From the NCBI RefSeq assembly GCF_018143015.1, contig NC_054752.1, positions 4,947,216 through 5,011,215 on the forward strand: a stretch of DNA of 64,000 nt, read 5' to 3'. Position 1 is the stretch's first letter. Each line of letters opens with the position of its first letter. Source of the stretch: Lytechinus variegatus (lineage: Eukaryota > Echinodermata > Echinoidea > Temnopleuroida > Toxopneustidae). Shown piece by piece: positions 24,542 through 36,288 of this stretch. Made by a program: the position numbers and the translations under genes. Under the pieces are notes generated by a model, which saw only the letters and a program-made list of their open reading frames with translations, made no database searches and was not told the DNA's origin.

Positions 24542-25099
24542 CCCCGGGGGCCACTTCCAATGACGAGTGGATACCGGGCGCGACCAAAGTAACGCGTAAA
24601 AAGGATTTCGTTCTCAAAAATTGGCACGTTACGTATGCAAGAAGCATGATAAGGGTGTCAAAAGCACTAAAATTTTCACAAAAGGGGTATACGTTTCGCT
24701 GTTAAAGCGAGCTACGTCAAATTTGGAAGGGTAAAAAACGAGACTAAAATTCTCTATTAAGAAAATTCTCTGTGCCCCAACACTACGTATTTAGAGTCCG
24801 ATTTGAGCGAGGTGTGGGATCGAGATGTGCGGCGCTAAACCCAATGTACAGTGTAAGTAAAGGTAAAGCCGATGTTCGTCACAAAATAATATTGCAGTAC
24901 GTGTTTAGGGGGTCGATTCAGGGAATACTTGTTAAGGGTATCGTTTTGTTTTCAATACTTTTAAAGGGTAGGCTTTCATACGCCAAAACTTGTTAAGGGG
25001 GGACATTTTCACAAAATGGAAAATACCTGCATGTGGAGGGTGCCTTTTGAAATCTCGCGGTCGCACTTAGTACCCACTCGTCAATGGAAGTGCCCCGTG
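24542..25099. mobile_element. MITE of the CCCCGGGGGCCACTTCC family
   Basis: The left end CCCCGGGGGCCACTTCCAAT and the right end CAATGGAAGTGCCCCGTGG are imperfect inverted repeats that include the GACGAGTGG/CCACTCGTC pair. A second copy with a clear 8-bp target duplication is at 55403-55925. Short frames inside are not genes. Confidence 0.7.
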
Positions 25100-26267
25100 G
25101 AATTTTAGCACAAGATGGGGGGGGGGGGGTGATGATTATCGATGCTAAACCTTTCTATCTTTCGAGACAGACAAAAACCGACCCCGAAATTGCATTGGCG
25201 TCTTGAAGTAAAACAAAAAAAATGGATCAAAATCGAAATTTGTTACATTTCAGAGAGAAAATACTGATTACGTTTTTTTTTCAACATGCAGATATAAAAA
25301 TGCATACATAAATAATAGCCCACATTATACACTATTAAATTTCTCTCGTCACTGCCCCCCCCCTCTCGCTTTTACACACACGCCCACCCACCCACAAACG
25401 TATTCACTCACACCCAATCGTGCATGCGCACCAACTCCAGCACACCTGACTTTTTTATCACTCTCAATCGTCATCTTGCAATAATGCAATTGCTTTCATA
25501 CTTTAAAGATCTCACTTCCGACATCATTTTTTCTCTCTCTCTTCACTGAGCTCTCTCCCCTTCTCGCCCTCTCTCTCTCTCTCTCAATTATCCTCTTTCA
25601 ATCATTTATTATCTAGGACTTATAATTCAATGAATGCATTTCTCGCTTTCTAGTTCCCTCCTCTCTTCTCTCAGTCACCTCCAATCTCTCTCTCTCTCTC
25701 TCTCATCGTCTCTCAAATCATTCACAGTATTTTTACTCTTGAAATCACGAGATTGTGCGGCTTCTATTGTGAAAGATGAATGCTTTTATTGAAACATGAA
25801 AATCATCTAGCATGAAGAGAATAAATACCCTGGAATATGTGATCTAATTTTTCCTATACAAACATTACTCACGTCACAGACTATCCTATTCAGGTTTGAC
25901 TAAAAGAAGAATCATGGGTTTTTACCTAGATTTTCCAAAATGTCTTGTTTACGAAATTGATGAAAGTAAAAAAAAAGCAATGGATTTCGCTATCATTTTA
26001 GTACATAATCTAGTTGCAAAGCGTTTCATACTTCAATGTGTTATCACTAGTCGTATGAATAACCATTCTGGGTTAAGTTATTATTTAGCCAATCGAGCAC
26101 TTTGTGTAATGTCGAGTTTGGCCATTCCCATATCGTCTTATATATCCACTAGATCTAACAGCATTTATGGTATATCATTATATGAATTATGTATCACATT
26201 TCCATTATGTAAGTACAATAGACTTAATAAAAGCTATACCCAATCTGGGCATTATACTAAATGACAT

Positions 26268-26560
26268 TTATTTATTTATTTATTGATATATTCATATTCC
26301 ACAATCATCAAAGTACATTTCGTAATCATGTTTACAATGAAAAAAAATGCATAACATATGCAGGATTGAAACGTAGCAATGAAATGAAAAAAGTGGAGGG
26401 GCCTACTAAAAAGCAGAGCTTGTAAAATGTAGACCCCCTATCAAAACTTTATACAAGGGTAGTATGATACAAATAGAGTAAAATAATCAGCACAATTCTA
26501 TAAAATTATATAGATATAAACACTGTAACACAGATGTATTTACACTATATACAAAAGTAA
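26268..26560 (-). mobile_element. 5'-truncated LINE 3' end
   Basis: On the minus strand the piece ends in a TATCAATAAATAAATAAATG tail and contains the 3'-UTR words TACAAGCTCTGC and TAGTAGGCCCCTCC. The same words occur in 38272-38470 and in the longer fragment at 61712-62975. It is absent from units 1 and 3, so it inserted after duplication, in unit 2 only. Confidence 0.65.
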
Positions 26561-26810
26561 ATATGGACTTTCCTTTTCTGTCTCTTTCACTGCTTGTGTC
26601 TTTGCTTCCCCCCCCCCCTCCCCCTGTCTCCCTTTCTCCCTCTAACTAAAGTCTAACTTCTTGCTGATTCTTATTGGTCCCATTTAATTCCTGAAATAAT
26701 TCGTCTTACATGATTCCTTGAGGAGCGATGAAATTTATTAAAGCGGAAACCCAAGCATGGCAATGATAGAGACCAATTTTCATTTTATTGATTGTTTTTA
26801 TTAAGGTCAA

Positions 26811-27158
26811 GCCCACCCAAAATAATGATTTGAATCAAGAGAGAAAGGTCAAGCAAGCATAACGCTTACAGATTCTTTTAAAATCTGATTGAAAATTAAA
26901 AAAAAATAAATGACATGTTACAGTTTCTCAGTTTTTCGGAAGACAGTCATATGCTTACATGTAAAATAATAACTCAGTGATATGCAAATGAGAGAGTCAA
27001 TGATATCCCTCACCCACTTTTCTCTTTTATTATTGTTTGACATTTTACAACTTTCAATGTTTACAGATTTGACAATAACCAGCTTAAACGAAATTGACTT
27101 GTTTGCTTTTTCTTATTACGTAAATCTACTTTTTTGTTCGGGTGGACTTTTCCTTTAA
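26811..27158. mobile_element. MITE of the AAGGTCAAGCCCACC family, unit 2
   Basis: Inverted ends TTAAGGTCAAGCCCACCC and GGGTGGACTTTTCCTTTAA are clear in this copy. It is orthologous in position to 4807-5142 and 54881-55213. Confidence 0.7.
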
Positions 27159-27659
27159 CATGATGAAGCAGATTAAGATATTAAAATTATCTAATATAAA
27201 GTATATGAATAAAATACATTTTAAACAGCCCCAAAATGAAAGAATACCGGATAATACGTTCAATAAACTTTCCCAACCTTCACTAATATTCTAACTTTAT
27301 TTAGAAAATCTTTTGAAAGCAGATTAAAAAGATGTTAAAGTTAAGTAGTGTGAAGAATATGCTAATGATCAGTAAATCGGTTACCTCCCGGTTAATAGTA
27401 AAAAATATATTCTAATTATAGCTAACATCCCAAATTTACTTTAAAAATCTCCTTTGGTAATACAAATATACAGGTTTGTATTGAAATGATTTAGTCTAAC
27501 GTATATGCAAATATTTTGCTTACTCATGGTTAATAGAAAAATATAATTCATAAAAACAATAGACGGTCTCAGAAAGCGTTTACAACCCCTTTTGCAGACT
27601 ATAGCGCTAATATCCTATTTTCATTTAATACTGCTAAGTATTGATACAAAATCATTTCA

Positions 27660-27840
27660 GGGGGCCGTTTCATAAAGTGTTCGTAAGTATAGCAAGTTAA
27701 GAGTGACTCTAAGAACGACTGGTGAACTTTTCTTACGCGTTATAAACCATCGCCAATGGTGTTTACCATTTACCAAAAGAAAGGATAACCAGTCGTTCTT
27801 ACAGTCGCTCTTAACTTACGAACATGTTTATGAAACACCC
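27660..27840. mobile_element. Hairpin MITE GGGGCCGTTTCATAAAG, unit 2
   Basis: A near-perfect palindrome: arms GTTCGTAAGTATAGC...GAACGACTGG and CCAGTCGTTC...TTACGAACATG around a short centre. The same insertion is in unit 3 (56287-56466). Unit 1 has the uninterrupted site at about 5716 (CGTTTCAGTTAGTATG). It is therefore a shared derived marker of units 2 and 3. Confidence 0.85.
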
Positions 27841-28099
27841 ACCTCGGCCGTCACATGGCAAAACGATGTATCTGAAAATTTTGACTTTTTCAGGTTTTGA
27901 CATTTGGGGGGGGGGGGGGGTTTTCAGGGAGCTCTTTTCATTTATCTTACTCTCATAATTACAGGTATTTTCATTTTCAAGATAGCATGGGCTATCTGCA
28001 GTACTTTTTTCAAATTTGCCAACTCGTTTGATGGTAGAATGATGTATCTTACAGATACACTCCAAAAATGCCGCAGTAGAGCGCAATGTTTTTCGGTAA

Positions 28100-28400
28100 A
28101 AAGGTGTATCTGTTAGTTACACCTTTCTGCCATCAAATGAGTGAGCGCACCCCAGCTTCGTGAAATATGGCAAAAGGGTGCATCTGCAACATACATCTTT
28201 TTACCATAATCGGTGAGCCACGAACTTCATAGACTAGTTTATGGCAAAATAGTGTATCTGCAACATACATCTTTTTCCACAAATTGTGCGCCACGAAAGT
28301 CAGAGACTAGTTTATGGCAAAATAGTGTATCTGCAACATACATCTTTTTCCACAAGTTGTGCGCCCCGAAAGTCAGAGACTAGTTTATGGTAAAAGAGTG
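28100..28400. repeat. Left subterminal tandem array, ~73-bp period
   Basis: Units contain TTTATGGCAAAATAGTGTATC, then TGCAACATACATCTTTTTCC, then a GTGCGCCACGAAAGTCAGAG spacer. Consecutive GTGTATCTGC words lie at 28253 and 28325. The outermost units are more divergent. Confidence 0.8.
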
Positions 28401-28446
28401 CAGGCGCGGATCCATGGGGGGCCGAGGGGGCCTTGCCCCCCCCCCT

Positions 28447-29225
28447 TCGGCGAAAAAAAAAGAGAGAGGGAAAGAAAGAGAAAAAGAGGGGAAGAGGGGA
28501 AAGAAAAGAAGAAAAAGAAGAAAGGAAGAAAAAAAGAGAGGAAAAGGAGGGAAAGAAAAAAGGAAAAGAGAGAGAGAAGAGGGGGAAAAGAGGAGGGGGA
28601 AAGAGAGAGGAAAGGGGGAAAGAAAAGAAAAAGGGAAGAGGGGGAAGGAAGGGAAGGAAAAGAGAGAGGAAAAGGGGAAAGAAAGAGAAGGAAAAAGAGA
28701 GGGAAAGGAAAAGGAAAAAAAAGAGAGAGGGAAAGAGGGGAAAGGAAGAGAAGAAAAAGAGAGAGAGGAAAAAGAGGAAAGAAAAGGAGGAAGAGAAGAA
28801 AAGAAAGGGGGAGGGAGAGGGAGGAAAGAAGAGAAGAAAAAAGAGAGGGGAAAGAAAAGAAGAAGGGAAAGAAAAAAGAGGGGAAAGAAAGAGTAAAAAG
28901 AGGAAGAGGGGGAAGGAAGAGAAGAAAAGGGAGGGGGAGAAGAAAAAAGAGGAAGAGGGGGAAGAGAGAGGAAAAGGAGAAAAAGGAAAGAGAGGAAGAG
29001 GGAAGAAAGAAGAGGATAATAGAGAGAGAAGGGGAAGAAAAAGGGGAAAGGAAGAGAAGAAAAGGGAGGGGGAGAGGGGGAAAAGAGGAAGAGGGGAAAG
29101 AAAAGGAGAGAGGAGGAGGGAGGAAAGAAGAGAATAAAAAAGAGAATGAGGAGGAAAGAAGAGAAGAAAAGGGGAAGGACGAGAAGAAAAAAAAGAGGAA
29201 GAGGAGGAAAGAAATGATGTTCGAA
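28447..29225. repeat. Polypurine (G/A) tract of about 780 bases
   Basis: The plus strand is almost entirely G and A. Because T is nearly absent, no stop codon can form: all plus frames give Lys/Arg/Glu/Gly peptides and the minus frames give Ser/Phe/Pro/Leu peptides. None is a gene. Such mirror-rich polypurine DNA can form intramolecular triplexes. It lies just inside a GGCGCGGATCC-type repeat end at about 28404. Confidence 0.9.
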
Positions 29226-29930
29226 CAAAAAGGGCGCTGAAATGATGTTCGAAGGAATGTCAAAATGTTGTTCGAACTGGGGGCAGAATTGATGTTTGAA
29301 CGGGGGGGGGGGGGGCGAATACATGTTCGACGTAGGGGCGCCAAATTGATGTTGGAACTGGGGGAGCCAAATTGATACTCGAGCTAGGGGTGGGGGGCGA
29401 AATGGTATTCGAACTAGGGGCGCCAAACTGATGTTGGACCTACATGTAGGGGCGCCGAATCGATATTCGAACTAGGAGGGCGCCGAAATGATGTTCGAAG
29501 GGATGCCAAAATGATGTTCGAACTGGGGGCCGAATTAATGTTCGAACGGCGGGGCCGAAGTGATGATCGTCCTACATGTAGGGGCGCCGAATTGATATTC
29601 GAACTAGGAGGGCGCCGAAATGATGTTCGAGGGGATGTTAAAATGATGTTCGAACTGGGGGCGCCAAATTATTACTCGATCTGGGGAGGGGGGCCGAATC
29701 GATTTTCGAGCTAGGGGGCGCCTATGATACTCAAACTAGGGGGGCGCCGAATTGATGTTCGAACTAGGGGGGTGCAAAATTGATACTCGAGCTAGGGGGG
29801 ATGATATTCGAACTAGGGAAGGCAAATTGAGTTCGAAGGGATGCCAAAATTATGTTGGAAGGGGGGGGCAAATTGATGATCGACCTACATGTAGGGCCGC
29901 CGAACTGATATTCGAACTGCCGCCTTGTCG
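29226..29930. repeat. Minisatellite with TTCGAA and GGCGCC palindromes
   Basis: Degenerate ~25-33-base units built on GATGTTCGAACTGGGGGCGC and CCGAATTGATATTCGAACTA. A CTACATGTAGGGGCGCCG variant appears at about 29440, 29573 and 29885, suggesting a higher-order period. Flanking short repeats of CCTTGGCCTTGG run to about 30050. Confidence 0.8.
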
Positions 29931-30059
29931 TTGGCTCATTGTTCCATATATTGAAAGTTTGAAATGCCTTGGCCTTGAGGTTTTTAGGCATGGCCTTGGG
30001 GATTGAAGCCTTGGTCTTGGGTATTAAAGCCTTGGCCTTGGAGGTTTGAGCCTTGACTA

Positions 30060-30889
30060 CAACACTGATGGATATATTGATAAATATTATTTACAGAAAT
30101 TTTAAAGTTTATTTTCACACACTAAGAAATAAATGTTCAAAATTGAACCCCGAAAGGTTGATGCAAAATCAGCACCCTATGGGTTAAAAAATTGAACCCT
30201 GCGGTTGGGGTTCATTTTTGCACCCTGCAGGTTCAAAACTGCACCCCTAAATTTCAAACCCCTAGGAGAATATGCAGAATATATAATTTAGTTATTGCAC
30301 AACCAGTTTTCATACGCGGCGATACAGGGGCGTCATCCCCGTAAGATTTTTCAACCCCTGAACCATAAAAAAGAAAAGAAAAAAATAATGGGAGTACCCA
30401 CAAGAACGAAGAATGCCTACAATGCAAGAGAGGTTTCTGTGAGAAGTAACTGAACTAGACATTACCCATTCGGCAATGGGAGTCAATATTTCGGAACGAT
30501 TATTACTTGACTTGAAATTAGGGAACCCTAAGAAATCCTGGATCCGCGCCTCACTGGCGGCACCTGGCTCCCGCTCACATAATTCTAGCAGAGCCGACTC
30601 TGACGAAATTGAAAGCATCAAATGGTTAAAATAGAAATCGCTCGAGTTTCCCGCTCGCATTGATTATTTTTAAAGTGATATTACATTTATTCATGAACAC
30701 ATCATTATAAAACCATTATTCAATTGCCTCTTCTTCATGCATAGGCGGATCCAGGTGGGGACCCGAGGGGTCCGAACCCCCCTATTGGTAGAGCAAAAAA
30801 AAGGGGGGAAGAAAGAAAAAGGAAGGAAAAGAAAAGAGAAAAAAGAAGAGGGAGACGAATGAATAAAATAAGATGAGAGGAAGACTTGG
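30060..30889. other. Nested repeat remnants inside the 5.5-kb element
   Basis: Positions 30130-30270 carry internally repetitive GGTTCAAAA/TTGAACCC words in both orientations. Near 30536 and 30747 are opposed copies of a GGCGGATCCAGG-type repeat end, the second followed by a purine-rich stretch as at 28404. No gene is seen. Confidence 0.5.
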
Positions 30890-32170
30890 ACAAAATATTT
30901 TATGTCACTATATAAAATTTTCGCTCGCGCTTCGCGCTCGCATTACCTGACATATTTCTCCTTGGAAATCGAACTTTCATAAATTTTTGTGATTTACATA
31001 TTGATTTTTAAAAAGTGCTCTGTAAAAATGTCAGTTTTATGGTCTGAATATTAACATTTTCCAATTGCGCTGCGCGTTCGCGAATTTTGATTTATCAGGT
31101 ACCTATTATTTTCATGTAGGACTATTCCATAAAGTTTTCAAAATACCCCTTTTCAGGTCTGATTGTCAAAACGCATCAGCTAGCGCTGCTATGCTTGCAT
31201 TTTTGATTGGCGGGTTATGTATGTCTCAATATTGATTATATAACAAACTACTTAAAATCCCCTTTTCATGACAGTTTATCAAAAATTTCGGCTCGCGATT
31301 TGCGCTCGCATTAATGGTTAAAACTATATCAACTAATTAATGATGCATCCTATTCATGAATAAAAAGGTGCTTGAAATGTTCAGTGTTCAGGCCATAATA
31401 TCATCAGATTCCGCGCCCTCATTATGCATTAATACTAAGATATCAATTTAATAATTAAATTGTCACTTTTGTTTTATCTCGCGCTTAGCAAGATGAATAG
31501 GAAGATATATAGTCATCATATTCAAATGATTACATGGATGTCAAGGTCCTATGTCTCAAAATTAAAGTAATAATGAAACATATCAGCTCTTTATCAAGTG
31601 CGATTTATATCCACCTTACAAGTTTCCTACAAACATGACAAAGTGTTTGAAATATCAGATCGGAATATCAAATATTTTAAGCTCGCGCTTCGCGCTCGCT
31701 TTTTTTTCATGATAAAAGATTGTTTAGAATGCCTAGATTCTAGGTCTAAATCTGAAACACGCGCGCGCATTTTCATTCAGTTATCCAGTTTCAGATTACA
31801 ATATCAAAAAAAATCTGCTCGCCCTTTGTGCTCGTATTATTAATGTAGGAAGATCCCCTTTCTCATCCCTTTCATGATTTACAAAACACGAATAGAGTAT
31901 CCCGTTCAAGTTCGAAATCTCGATTTTTTTATGCTCGCGCTTCGCGCTCGCATTTATTTGATTGTGAAATTTAATGTCTTCATGGCTAAATGCAAGCAGT
32001 CCTTAAAAGGCACTTTTCAATCAGTTAAAAACGTGTACAAACATTTTCTGCTCGCGCTTTGCGCTCGCATTATTAATGTAGGAAGATCCCCTCTTACTCA
32101 TCTTTTTCATGATTTAGGAAACATGAATAGAGTGTCCCGTTCTAGGTCTAAATCTAGAATTTTTCTCATT
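30890..32170. repeat. Higher-order repeat with periodic GCTCGCGCTTCGCGCTCGC motif
   Basis: A G+C-rich near-palindrome recurs in AT-rich surroundings at about 30930, 31068, 31178, 31290, 31680, 31815, 31934 and 32050. Between motifs are recognisable TCATGAATA, TTTTCAGGTCTGATTGTC and TTAAAATG words. The same module, degenerate, fills the interiors of foldback copies A and B. Confidence 0.8.
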
Positions 32171-32919
32171 TATATGTCTTGTCCTGGGCATTCTATTGTG
32201 ATGTGTAGTGTACTGATATTTATTTTGTATTGTAATGTATTATGTATTTCTTTGTTGTTTATATACGACAGTAAAGTGATGATTAAAGAAAATGTTCTTA
32301 TTTGTACACTTATTGCACGTATACGTTCTAAATATGACATGAATTATATAAAACATCTCCATTGCTTTAAATGATAATTAATTTCCTCAAATTATTCTAA
32401 TTTAATCATTTTTTTCATTGAAGAATTTGCCTAATTAATGAAGTTTATTGAAATCAATGAATCAAATGAATGATCATTCCTTCAGTATTTTGAATTTATG
32501 TATAAAATGATTATTTACAAGGTTTCCAAATAAATAGAATTAAGGCATTTTAAAGCTCGTGTCTTATTTTTTTCAATTTGTACCAATATTATGAGATATG
32601 ACGTGAGCGATATGATACTGTTGTTTGAAAATAGGTTACAATTATGTAGAATTGTAGACCAAAGAGAAGAAATGCATTTCGCAACATATCACCTGGGTTT
32701 CTCTTAGACCAATCGAAACGTTACGAATCAAACACAGAGGCACACACCAACACGCACACACCCCCAAAAGCACACAAACGCATTAATTCATACAATGAAT
32801 ACACATATATCAAAGCAATAATTATCTGATAAAGAATACTGATCAATTTGGACTAATTACAGAATTTGATATAGTCCTTAATCCCAATCATGAACAAATG
32901 ATCTATACATCATCACTTT

Positions 32920-33140
32920 GCCATAGTTCGTCCAAAATGAACGAATGGTGTTTCTGCAGATACACCCTTTTACCATGATTTGACCATGAAAACCAATTGG
33001 TGTATCTGCAGATACATCATTTTGCCATGATTCGACCACAGAAACTAATCAATGTATCTGCAGATACACCTTTTTGCCATGATATCGCCGTAGAAACTGT
33101 ATGATGTAACTTCAGATACACCATTTTGCCATAATCGTAG
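32920..33140. repeat. Right subterminal array with perfect palindrome
   Basis: About four ~60-base units, each with TGTATCTGCAGATACA (a perfect 16-base palindrome in the best copies, near 33002 and 33053) followed by CCTTTTTGCCATGAT. It is the inverted partner of the 28100-28400 array. Confidence 0.8.
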
Positions 33141-33389
33141 GACTAATATGGACAGTTGGATATTTTGGCTAAATGCTGTATCTACATAAAAACAGTTATT
33201 TTGATGAAAATAACAAGTTAAATATGATGAAAACTATTAAGGAAGATGATTTAAATGACATTCTAATGAATCTAACTAAATTCAATACTGGGAAATTTTC
33301 TTTTGAAGAAAGACAAAAGCTGTAACTTCAAAGTGATTTTTCTACGAATGTGCATTTTGCAGATACATCGTTTTGCCATGTAACGGCCG

Positions 33390-36288
33390 ACCTGTTAGCA
33401 CGAAACATGAAACGAATGAAATCGATTACAAACCAAACTTATCAGGACCCCTATGTGATTACATGTAGGATCATCATAGTCACAGTATAAAAATACTACA
33501 TCATTTTCTTACTGGTTTATACATATTTGAAAATTCAAATTTCATACATAATATTTCATACTGTCATGTTTTGGCGATCCAGCCTTACAGGGTTTTTTCA
33601 TAACCTCATGGAAAGCCACGGAATAGATTTTGTATCTACTCACATTTTATGTTTCTTTGCATTTTTATCTTATTTGCGAAAAACAAATTATACAACAATT
33701 GCGGCAAAATAATCTCCTTCAAGCCAATGCATCTACAATTATAGGCCATGTTTAAAAAAAATATAGCAGCAATTGATAGATTTTTAGACTATATATTATA
33801 GCAAAATCACCTGTTAAATCTACCAAGTTAGATTAAATAGAAGTACAAGTAAAGCATTATCCGTGTAAAGAACCAAATCATACATAACTGTAAAAATGTG
33901 TCCATGTTTTTTACAGTAGATTTAGATATTCTAATGATATAGTTGTAGTATGTACAAATGATCTTCTATAATTGTTGGTTAATAGTAAAATATGATACAT
34001 GAAAACAACAAAAGATGCATGGATAAATCGTGTATAAAACAACAACTATGGCAAACATCCCATATTCCCCATTAAGTTTTGATCGTCTTTCCCAATTAAG
34101 TTAATTTACATTCTTTATATATGAAAAGATGTATAGTCACAACAATCTTGAATAAACAAATCATTGATAGAAATAACTTCAGTACGCATGAAAAATGAAA
34201 GAAATCTAACCGATTTTAGATCTTATAGGTGATTATAATAAATGCGCCTGCGAATACACAATTTCCTCCGTCCGTGTCATTCATACATAACTGAACATAA
34301 ATTTACAGCAAAGCAGTCACTGCCCGATATACTATTGAAATAAACGTATTTACATCAGCCAACCACAAACATCTAACTGATCATGTTTTTAAAGCGAATG
34401 AATCAATCTTTATTTGAATGTGTTGATGTAAAAACCGACAAGCAATCAGCGAAACATTTTTTTGTTAAACTCTTGCATATATTCATTTAGATTCTTAATA
34501 AGAAAAGATGTAGGCAAAACAGTTTCGATTACACAAAGCATTATTAAAACAATTTTCGATAAGATAAAAATGAAAGAAATCCAACAAATTGCAGTTATCA
34601 TTTTTGAACATAAATCTAATAAACATTCCAGCAAGCAAAGACCCCCATAGTACACCCAAATTTCCGTTCCAAGGCATAGCAATTTTGTCTTATTGAGAAA
34701 AAAACAAAGAAAGCCGCTCCAAGGCATAGCATTTTGTTCTTATCGAGAAAAAAAAGAAGAAGGAAATCCGCTCCAAAGCTTCGCACATCTTTCGTTACGC
34801 CGTTCCGGTCGTATTGGTCTGCTGTAATTTTGGTGAAAAGCGGCCGCCGAGCGCTGTCCGACCATCGTCTCTGGGCGAGCGCACCCGGCGGAGGCCGCAC
34901 TAGCTGCATCATGCACGCATACCCGTTCCATAGGGGTGCCTACGCACGTACTCACACGCTGGCGATCCGTTCTAAGGACCCCCGTTTTCACAAAATTGTA
35001 GTTCTGAAGCCCGTTCCGAGGACCCTCCTTTTTACAATAAGCCCGCTCCAAGGCCTCCGTTTTTTATCTCGCCCGCGGCACATCCCTACCACTTTTTTGG
35101 TCGAGTGCCCCCTGTAAAATGGATATTGGACCAACTGAAAAAATACAATTAGACTAACTAAATAAACACAACGGCTATTAGACCAACTGGCTATTAGACG
35201 AGATGGTAATTAGACGAAATGGCTATTGGACTATGTTGATAGTTGACTAACTAATGGTAGACGAAATTATATCAGACCATGCGATAGTGGGGAAAAGACA
35301 GTAGACGAAATGGCAATAAAGGGACAAATATCCATACAAAGAGTAATCCTGATTTCAAAATAATTTCATTCTCTTTTTCGTGTCTCAAAATACTAAGTCA
35401 AAGCATGTTTTATATCTTATCTGTAGCTCGAGTCCTGAAGAAAATACCGCTGCGACATTATGCGTTGCGACATGTGACATTATGCGTTAGAAAAACTACA
35501 TTATGCGTTGACTGCGACAAGTATGCGTCGGTTGTAACACCCCCCCCCCCCGGGGGATGTAATGCGCATCAAGATACAGCAAACGTGACCACGATCCTCT
35601 TTCAAATCGCAACATTATTATGAGAACAATCATAATTGATATAACTTGTTTTGAAAGTGGTCAAAAGTACACAATATCAATGTATAAAGGGGTATAGCGC
35701 TTCCTGTAATTTCAATTATCATTAATGAATCAAGATATCACTGAACATGCATTCATTGTAGCGACTACTGATTCATTACCATGATAAGACCTTGGTAGCT
35801 ATAATACACGCGATGGACTATTAATTTTATTTTAAACGGCATGATAACGTAAATGGGGAACAGTTTAACTTTTCAATTTAACATATGGAACTGAAATTAA
35901 AGAAATATGCACGGGTACAGTAATATAGAGCTGCTATGCAGGTACAATTAATATCAATGTTTACTCAATCGAACAAAGCAACAGCGTATAGTCTGGTATA
36001 AAATATTCTGACACAATGAGTATAATAAAAAAGCATACCCCTGATTGGTTTTCAATATAAATATGAAGCCTACCCAAAAAGAAACCATGGATTACAATGA
36101 ATGTTGCGTTTTCATTTTTTTTTTTCTTTTCGATTTGAAAGCACATAGTAATAAGATGCAGCAACATTCCCAATATCACTTGTTTGTTCGGTATTATTAT
36201 CTGTCATGGATCTAGAGGATGAATCGCTTTTTGAATATGAGAATATTATCTCCATCACATGCAATCATATTCCCTGATGACGTCATCA
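33390..36288. repeat. Segmental duplication unit 2, second part
   Basis: Homologous to 5716-8320 and 56461-58911. It starts ACCTGTTAGCACGAAACATG, directly after the 5.5-kb insertion. A replacement segment (34643-35556) interrupts it. The block reaches the stop of gene 2. Confidence 0.85.
34643..35556. repeat. Replacement segment: GC-rich repeat plus minisatellite
   Basis: Units 1 and 3 have ~600 bases here (7080-7677; 57720-58262) that unit 2 lacks. In their place is a GC-rich piece with repeated CCGCTCCAAGGC and CCGTTCCGAGGACCC words (34660-35105), then a ~20-base minisatellite of TGGCTATTAGACGAAATGG (35150-35330). The segment ends in a C run and CGGGGG at about 35531-35555. The 127-codon frame at 34734-35117 has no known domain and is treated as repeat-borne. 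Confidence 0.65.

Larger units (their letters stand above)
25225..27840. repeat. Segmental duplication unit 2, first part
   Basis: Homologous to 3181-5710 and 52850-56466. It shares GATCAAAATCGAAATTTG with unit 3 at its left edge, plus the CT-rich tracts and the ACTTAATAAAAGCTATACCC words. The middle is altered by a LINE 3' fragment (26268-26560) that replaces the CT-rich region seen at 4280-4560. The unit resumes at 33390 after a 5.5-kb insertion. Confidence 0.85.
27845..33389. mobile_element. 5.5-kb terminal-inverted-repeat element with nested repeats
   Basis: The ends are inverted repeats of about 30 bases beginning CGGCCGT[C/T]ACATGGCAAAAC. The target duplication ACCT lies at 27841-27844 and 33390-33393. 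Unit 3 shows the empty site (CACCCACCTGTTAG near 56461). Inside each end is an array of short repeats carrying GTATCTGC words, inverted between the two sides. The centre contains a polypurine tract, minisatellites, GGCGGATCC-type repeat ends near 28406, 30536 and 30747, and a GCTCGCG module. No transposase is visible. Several superfamilies make 4-bp duplications, so the class is left open. Confidence 0.85.

Noticed and set aside
28359..29426. Overlapping ORFs of 169-348 codons on both strands
   Set aside because: They arise only because the polypurine tract lacks T on one strand; the peptides are Lys/Arg/Glu or Ser/Phe/Pro runs with no domain.
34734..35117. 127-codon ORF in the GC-rich segment of unit 2
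   Set aside because: It lies in repeated CCGCTCCAAGGC-type sequence, overlaps an opposite frame of similar length, and is absent from units 1 and 3.
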